A DNA stretch of 64,000 nucleotides. Source: Nemertoderma westbladi (lineage: Eukaryota > Xenacoelomorpha > Nemertodermatida > Nemertodermatidae). The notes under the pieces are model-generated. The model had not been told where the DNA came from, did not search any database, and saw only the letters and a program-made list of their open reading frames with translations. The DNA is taken from NCBI GenBank assembly GCA_032718475.1, contig JAUCBJ010007765.1, positions 1 through 64,000 of the forward strand. Reading direction: 5' to 3'. Position 1 is the stretch's first letter. Every line of letters starts with the position of its first letter. Position numbers and translations under genes: made by a program. Of this stretch, positions 34,201-43,200 are shown one piece after another.

Positions 34201-37200
34201 GAAGATCGCGACGTTTGCGAAGCTCCACCTATAGTATTGGTAAACACAAAATATCGCGAAGATCGCGACGTTTGCGAAGCTCCACCTATAGTATTGGTAA
34301 ACACAAAATATCGCGAAGATCGCGACGTTTGCGAAGCTCCACCTATAGTATTGGTAAACACAAAATATCGCGAAGATCGCGACGTTTGCGAAGCTCCACC
34401 TATAGTATTGGTAAACACAAAATATTCGCGAAGATCGCGACGTTTGCGAAGCTCCACCTATAGTATTGGTAAACACAAAATATTCGCGAAGATCGCGACG
34501 TTTGCGAAGCTCCACCTATAGTATTGGTAAACACAAAATATCGCGAAGATCGCGACGTTTGCGAAGCTCCACCTATAGTATTGGTAAACACAAAATATCG
34601 CGAAGATCGCGACGTTTGCGAAGCTCCACCTATAGTATTGGTAAACACAAAATATCGCGAAGATCGCGACGTTTGCGAAGCTCCACCTATAGTATTGGTA
34701 AACACAAAATATGTCGCGAAGATCGCGACGTTTGCGAAGCTCCACCTATAGTATTGGTAAACACAAAATATGTCGCGAAGATCGCGACAGTTTGCGAAGT
34801 TCCACCTATAGTATTGGTAAACACAAAATATGTCGCGAAGATCGCGACGTTTGCGAAGCTCCACCTATAGTATTGGTAAACACAAAATATTCGCGAAGAT
34901 CGCGACGTTTGCGAAGCTCCACCTATAGTATTGGTAAACACAAAATATTCGCGAAGATCGCGACGTTTGCGAAGCTCCACCTATAGTATTGGTAAACACA
35001 AAATATCGCGAAGATCGCGACGTTTGCGAAGCTCCACCTATAGTATTGGTAAACACAAAATATTCGCGAAGATCGCGACGTTTGCGAAGCTCCACCTATA
35101 GTATTGGTAAACACAAAATATGTCGCGAAGATCGCGCACGTTTGCGAAGTTCCACCTATAGTATTGGTAAACACAAAATATGTCGCGAAGATCGCGACGT
35201 TTGCGAAGCTCCACCTATAGTATTGGTAAACACAAAATATGTCGCGAAGATCGCGCAGTTTGCGAAGTTCCACCTATAGTATTGGTAAACACAAAATATG
35301 TCGCGAAGATCGCGACGTTTGCGAAGCTCCACCTATAGTATTGGTAAACACAAAATATGTCGCGAAGATCGCGACGTTTGCGAAGCTCCACCTATAGTAT
35401 TGGTAAACACAAAATATCGCGAAGATCGCGACGTTTGCGAAGCTCCACCTATAGTATTGGTAAACACAAAATATGTCGCGAAGATCGCGACGTTTGCGAA
35501 GCTCCACCTATAGTATTGGTAAACACAAAATATCGCGAAGATCGCGACGTTTGCGAAGCTCCACCTATAGTATTGGTAAACACAAAATATTCGCGAAGAT
35601 CGCGACGTTTGCGAAGCTCCACCTATAGTATTGGTAAACACAAAATATGTCGCGAAGATCGCGACGTTTGCGAAGCTCCACCTATAGTATTAGTAAACAC
35701 AAAATATGTCGCGAAGATCGCGACGTTTGCGAAGCTCCACCTATAATATTGGTAAACACAAAATATCGCGAAGATCGCGACGTTTGCGAAGCTCCACCTA
35801 TAGTATTGGTAAACACAAAATATGTCGCGAAGATCGCGACGTTTGCGAAGTTCCACCTATAGTATTGGTAAACACAAAATATGTCGCGAAGATCGCGACG
35901 TTTGCGAAGCTCCACCTATAGTATTGGTAAACACAAAATATGTCGCGAAGATCGCGACGTTTGCGAAGCTCCACCTATAGTATTGGTAAACACAAAATAT
36001 CGCGAAGATCGCGACGTTTGCGAAGCTCCACCTATAGTATTGGTAAACACAAAATATGTCGCGAAGATCGCGCAGTTTGCGAAGTTCCACCTATAGTATT
36101 GGTAAACACAAAATATGTCGCGAAGATCGCGACGTTTGCGAAGCTCCACCTATAGTATTGGTAAACACAAAATATCGCGAAGATCGCGACGTTTGCGAAG
36201 CTCCACCTATAGTATTGGTAAACACAAAATATCGCGAAGATCGCGACGTTTGCGAAGCTCCACCTATAGTATTGGTAAACACAAAATATGTCGCGAAGAT
36301 CGCGACGTTTGCGAAGCTCCACCTATAGTATTGGTAAACACAAAATATCGCGAAGATCGCGACGTTTGCGAAGCTCCACCTATAGTATTGGTAAACACAA
36401 AACATGTCGCGAAGATCGCGACGTTCGCGAAGCTCCACCTATAGTATTGGTAAACACAAAATATGTCGCGAAGATCGCGACGTTTGTGAAGCTCCATCTA
36501 TAGTATTGGTAAACACAAAACATGTCGCGAAGCTCCACCTATAGTATTGGTAAACACAAAATATGTCGCGAAGATCGCGACGTTTGTGAAGCTCCATCTA
36601 TAGTATTGGTAAACACAAAATATGTCGCGAAGATCGCGACGTTTGTGAAGCTCCATCTATAGTATTGGTAAACACAAAACATGTCGCGAAGTTCCACCTA
36701 TAGTATTGGTAAACACAAAATATCGCGTAGATCGCGACGTTTGCGAAGCTCCACCTATAGTATTGGTAAACACAAAATATGTCGCGAAGATCGCGACGTT
36801 TGTGAAGCTCCATCTATAGTATTGGTAAACACAAAATATCGCGTAGATCGCGACGTTTGCGAAGCTCCACCTATAGTATTGGTAAACACAAAATATGTCG
36901 CGAAGATCGCGACGTTTGTGAAGCTCCATCTATAGTATTGGTAAACACAAAATATGTCGCGAAGATCGCGACGTTTGTGAAGCTCCATCTATAGTATTGG
37001 TAAACACAAAATATGTCGCGAAGATCGCGACGTTTGTGAAGCTCCATCTATAGTATTGGTAAACACAAAATATCGCGTAGATCGCGACGTTTGCGAAGCT
37101 CCACCTATAGTATTGGTAAACACAAAATATGTCGCGAAGATCGCGACGTTTGTGAAGCTCCATCTATAGTATTGGTAAACACAAAATATCGCGAAGATCG

Positions 37201-40200
37201 CGACGTTTGCGAAGCTCCACCTATAGTATTGGTAAACACAAAATATCGCGAAGATCGCGACGTTTGCGAAGCTCCATCTATAGTATTGGTAAACACAAAA
37301 TATGTCGCGAAGATCGCGACGTTTGTGAAGCTCCACCTATAGTATTGGTAAACACAAAATATGTCGCGTAGATCGCGACGTTTGCGAAGCTCCACCTATA
37401 GTATTGGTAAACACAAAATATGTCGCGAAGATCGCGACGTTTGCGAAGCTCCACCTATAGTATTGGTAAACACAAAATATGTCGCGAAGATCGCGACGTT
37501 TGCGAAGCTCCACCTATAGTATTGGTAAACACAAAATATGTCGCGTAGATCGCGACGTTTGCGAAGCTCCACCTATAGTATTGGTAAACACAAAATATGT
37601 CGCGAAGATCGCGACGTTTGCGAAATTTCGCGATTTTCGCAATCTTCGCAATAATCGCGACGTTTGCGAAGAAATGTTCAAAATCGTTGCCTTACTCGCT
37701 CGGGACGGCCTGCATCACGTAGATGCCCAAGATGGAGTCAAGCAAGATCCAACTTGTAGAGTGACAGACTGAACTGCTAGGCCTAGGCCTACCTCATCGC
37801 GCCCTATCGGTAATGCAAAAAGGAATAATTTAATGATGGTAGTACTGTAGTGTATGATAAACATTATATAGATTAATTTAAAAATCTTTGCGTTAACATT
37901 AATACTTATTATGTTTTTAATTTACTATGTTTGTATTGTTTGTTTAACTTGTTACCGGATGAGTATGCTTTTGATACTCAGGAATTTGAAGGGATTGATA
38001 TTTCGCATGTTAGAGACAGTAGTGTGACTCGTCCTTTATTATCTCTCATGGCAGGCAGGTGCCTTCTTTCTCTATGTAAGGCAAGAGAATATTCAATGGC
38101 CGAGTAGGCCTAGGTAGTGTGATAGGGGAGTTGGCAGCTGTACTTAATTTTGTAATGCTGGGAATAATAGAGTAGGATCATCGCTATTTGACTATTGTTT
38201 AGGTAGACCTGATTGCAATTTTTCAGTTGATAATCCTAATGTTTTCTCACACCATGTATCTCTTTCAATTTCATTAAGAGGTTCCGGTCCCAGTATTGTG
38301 GCTCAAAGTAATTCAGATTATGTTTTGCAAACCTCATGTAAAATGCCTGAAGAAAAGGCTAGAATCTCTTAGAAGAATTGTGTAGGATCAGAGGATAAAT
38401 TTCGGGCAGAATTAAAATCATATTATGCATCTGGTGTTTTGGATGACGTTAATGATTTAGCTACCAGTACTGATTTAAATAGTGAAATAATTAATTTAGG
38501 GGCTGACAAGTTAACCACCCTTATTTTCAACTGTGCACAGAAAGTACCACCGGCACCGAAACACATTTCTAAGGATCATATACATAATGGTGCTAGGTGG
38601 TTTAATAATGATTGTGTTGTTTCTAAAAGTAAATTTAGTAATGCGCTTAGTGATTGGCGCCGTGCCCGTTTCGATCTAGCGCTACTTAATTTGCAGAATG
38701 CAAGGAAAATTTATAAAAAAAACTCTCAGACAGGCAGGTGTTGTGTACGGAAAGGTAGAGTCCACTAAATTAATGAGGCTGGGTCTAAAAAATGTTAAAA
38801 TGTTTTGGAATAAACTTAAAAATTCTTGTACTACCTCCAAGCTCCAAGGGCAAGGCTATGCCAAGTACCGAGGAGTTTGAAAGGTATTTTAAGGACTTGT
38901 GTGGTGGAAACTCGGATATTGAAGATATGGGGACTAGCCATAGCCAATCATAAAGTTTTAATGTATCTGATAGTAACTCAATGTTTGAGACATATATTTG
39001 TCAACCATTTGACGAGTCTGAAGTGGCTGCCGAGATGAAGAAATTAAAGTTGGGGAAAGCACCCGGTGAGGACATGATTTTGAGTGAATTTCTGGATCTT
39101 TTTAATGTACAGCTTTGTTTACAGGTAATTTCCCAACGGGATGGACCACTACTGGTCTTATTAAACCATTGTATAAGAACAAAGGCAGTCGCTTCGACCC
39201 GACAAACTTTCGTGGTATTACTTTGCTTTGTATTATTGGTAAATTGGTTACAACTATTTTAAACAATAGGTTAATCTGGTGGACGGGGTGTTTTGGTATT
39301 ATAGTGGAGGCCCAAGCTGGCTTTCAACTAGCGGAGAAGGCTAGTAAAGCTTATTTTTCTCTTTGGAGGTATTTTATCCAGTTCCCGTGCATTTCTTTTC
39401 CATTTGCTCTGAAATTATTCAATAGCTTAATTAAACCGATCCTTATGTATGGTGCTACGGTGTGGGGATTTCATCCCGCCACGATATTGAGCGATTGCAT
39501 CGAAAATTTATGCGTAACTATTTGGGTGTTAAAGAATCGATCCCGAATGTCACCATTTATGGTGAATCGGGGGAGTTCCCATTATCTATTGATAGGAAAG
39601 TTACGATTATTAAATATTGGTTACATATTTTGGGTATGGTTGGGTGCAGGTTACCGGTTCATGCATATAATATGCTCCTCAGTCCTCAATGATATTTCTG
39701 TTAACTATAATACCATTAATTTGGCCTCACGGGTGCGGGATATATTTCACTCTACTGAATTTAGTGACGTCTGGGTCAACCAGGGTGTTAGCGATAAGAA
39801 ATGGTTCCTATTGGAATTTAGACAGAGATTGAGAGATCAGTTTATTCAAGAATGGTGGAGTGCAATAGATTCCTCATCTAAAGGTCGATTATATTTTGTG
39901 CATTCTTTAAATATGATGTCATATTTAGATATATTACATGACCATGTAGTGTTACGGCGGTTCATTTCTAAAATATGGTGCTCCTCGCACAATTTAGAAA
40001 CTGAACGGGGGGGGGGGGGGTGGGGGTGTGGTACAATACTGACTGTAGTGACCGTTTATGTTCTATGTGTAACAGCAATTTTGTGGAGGATGAGCTACAT
40101 TTTTTGCTCGGTTGCCGGTGTTACGACGACTTAAGACTTCAATATCTGGGTGAATATTTTCGAGACAGCCGGGTTTGTTAAAACTAAAGCAGGGTGAATA

Positions 40201-43200
40201 GTTACCTTTCGGGCAGTAATGCTGCCAAGATACGAATGATTGGTTTATTTATTTACAGAGCCTATCTGCGACGTAGTCTCTTATTGGGTCAATTGTAATT
40301 TTGTCATTCAGCAAGAGACTTCAATTTGCATTGCTTTGTGCTATTATGTAATTTTGGTATTAGGTGGAGTTATCATCACCCCACCATCTTTATGATGATC
40401 TAAGGACATGCGTAGAACATAGTCAACCACAATTATGAACAAGAATGGTGCAAGTGTGTCTCCCTGGAGGACGCCCCATAACACTTCAAATGGTTCCGTG
40501 TCACCGTCAACAGTAGACACAAATGTTGTCGAACCATCGTATACTGATCTGATTGCTGCAATAATTTCATCAGGAATCCCATATAATGAAGTATGCTGAA
40601 CATACGTGAGCGAGAACGAGAGACTGAATCAAAGCCCTTAAATCAAAATCAAAGGGTTAACTCTGCCCTAATGTGCCTAAGAGGCTCCCGTAGACATAAG
40701 ACTGGCCGGCAAATGCGATCGGTAGCAGAAACTGGGGTTATGTCTGCTGCTGCGGAGGCTGGGTGCACTTAGTTCTAGTACCCCAACCATACTACATAAT
40801 AATAATTTTAGTTATATTTCAATCCCGGTTACAGCCAATAATTACTGTGTATTTAGTGTTTATTATGTTATAAAAAAAAATACTTAAAGTTGCGATTCAA
40901 TGAGATGCGAGAAAAAAAAAGAATCAAAGGCCTTGAAGAAGTCAACAAAGATAACAGTCAGATGCCTGTCTTTCTTTTTTGATAACTCTTCAATTATCCC
41001 TTCTAAGTGCCAAAATGGGCACCATGGTCCCACGACCTTTACGGAACCCATTCTGATTTCCACGGAACAGTCTCTCAATGGGATCCCTGATGCGATTTAA
41101 TAGAATTGTATTGTATAGCTTTGCAGCAATCGAGATCAATGAGATTCCCCGAAAAGAACCATAGAGTGTTAGGTTGCCCTTCTTGGGAACTGGCACCAAC
41201 TTATTTGTTTTCATTTCTTGTGGGACTCTTGTTGTTCGGTATCGGTACATGTCTACTATGATGGGATAGTTGAGCTTTAAACACCCAGGTATTTAAAAGA
41301 CCTCAGGGGGAACACCATCTACTCCACAGTAGGACTGGCACGATTGGTCGTAATGCTCTTTGCAGCGGCCACTAGCCGCTGCCGCTCTTCGCTCCTGTCA
41401 CGTATCATGGCCTAAAGCCGATGAACATTTTGGCATATGGTTGATGACAATTGAGTGAAAAATGCAAAAAAAAGTTTGTAAGACTCTTTCTTTCATTTTG
41501 CCATATAGTTCGCAATATTTTGATTCAGGTTGTTTACATAGGTTAGGATAGGTATGGTTACAGTGTTATACCACACAGAAAGCTTCATAAGTGAAGGAAA
41601 TTTTTACTTTAATTTTTTACTGCGTATTTTCAGTTTGCGAAGAGCGTGAAGATCTGAGCGCCCACTGTGGTTTTTGGGCATCAGACGGACAGTGCCAGGA
41701 AAATCCTAGGTATATGTATAACTACTGTCAGACCAGTTGCAACAAATGTGGCGATAAAGCAACTAATGGTAATTGGATAAGTATTTTGATTATTTAAATA
41801 ATTTCATATATTTATTGGTCAACAATATTTGTATACTACAGTAACTGTATAATATATTTTGCAATTTTGCAACATAAAACGTGTACTATTTACCAGAACC
41901 CACTACAGCCGAACCAACTACAGCCGAACCAACTACAGCCGAACCAACTACTGCCGAACCAACTAAGGCCGAACCAACTACAGCCGAACCAACTACTGCC
42001 GAACCAACTACAGCCGAACCAACTACTGCCGAACCAACTGCCGACCCAACTACAGCCGAACCAACTCCTTCCGAACCAACTACAGCCGAACCAACTACAG
42101 CCGAACCAACTACAGCCGAACCCACTACAGCCGAACCAACTACAGCCGAACCCACTACAGCCGAACCAACTACAGCCGAACCAACTACTGCCGAACCAAT
42201 TGCCGACCCAACTACAGCCGAACCAACTCCTTCCGAACCAACTACAGCCGAACCAACTACAGCTGAACCAACTACAGCTGAACCAACTACAGCCGAACCA
42301 ACTACAGCCGAACCAACTACAGCCGAACCAACTACAGCCGAACCAACTACAGCCGAACCAACTACAGCCGAACCCACTACAGCCGAACCAACTACAGCCG
42401 AACCCATAGAAACCATAGGTAATTGGAAAGCATTTCAATATTGACTATTTTGTTTTATTTGCTGAAATGCATTATTTATTCCCGACTGCCGTTTACCACA
42501 ATATGTATAATTTTGCAAGTTTCAGCAAGCGAGGTCAATTAGCGAGGGGTAATAATAACTATCCTATAATTGTCATTATTACCGAATTATAGTGGGAGTT
42601 TCAAAATATAAGATTTTTTGCTATTTTATCCGGGTGCGAGATTTTCCCACTTGCTATTTTATCCGGGCGCGAAATTTTCCCACTTGATGACTCTTGATCT
42701 ATGATTAAACTTAGTCGCTGACACTCGGGAAGTTATACTGTACATTACGGGGTCGGCGAGAAATATAGCACCACATTTTCCCCATACCTAATAGTTTTTA
42801 GTCGATTTATTTAAATATATAATTTATGTAGCTGGCTAACTCCCGAAAAATATCATAACAAAGACAGTTGAAGCGATGAAATTATTAATGCATCGCGGAG
42901 GTATTCAATATTCTTTAACATAAAGTGCTTCTGTATCTGTATAAATTAAATTTATTCTGTATATGGATATTTCTAACACAATCAATTTATGTCATTTTAA
43001 TAAAGATAACAAATTTGTTAATTTATTCTAAATTGTTAAAGATCACAAATAACTAAATATAGGAATCAAATTAATTATCATTGCTCTGTAACTTTCTGAA
43101 TTTCTCAGTTTCTTGTAATTTCCAAGTTTTGTTAACATCAGTAGTTTTGACGATTGTGTTCTAAGATATTTTCATTCCTAATATTTCTCAATTGTGTTAT

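Noticed and set aside
34161-37625. CRISPR-like regular repeats
   Set aside because: The repeats are contiguous with no unique spacers, the genome is eukaryotic, and the array is the arm of a foldback element.
33670-37679. Target-site duplication around foldback element C
   Set aside because: Flanks TTCGACCC and AAAATCGT do not match. The boundaries may be off by a few bases, so none is claimed.
19827-41768. ShKT domains as potassium-channel toxin
   Set aside because: The Lys-Tyr dyad is missing, the domains are part of a 482-residue modular protein, and ShKT modules are common in non-toxic secreted proteins.
41886-42438. Long Ser/Val/Gly/Cys-rich frames antisense to the pentapeptide exon
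   Set aside because: They arise from the 15-bp unit. Only the plus-strand TTAEP frame links by phase to exons on both sides.
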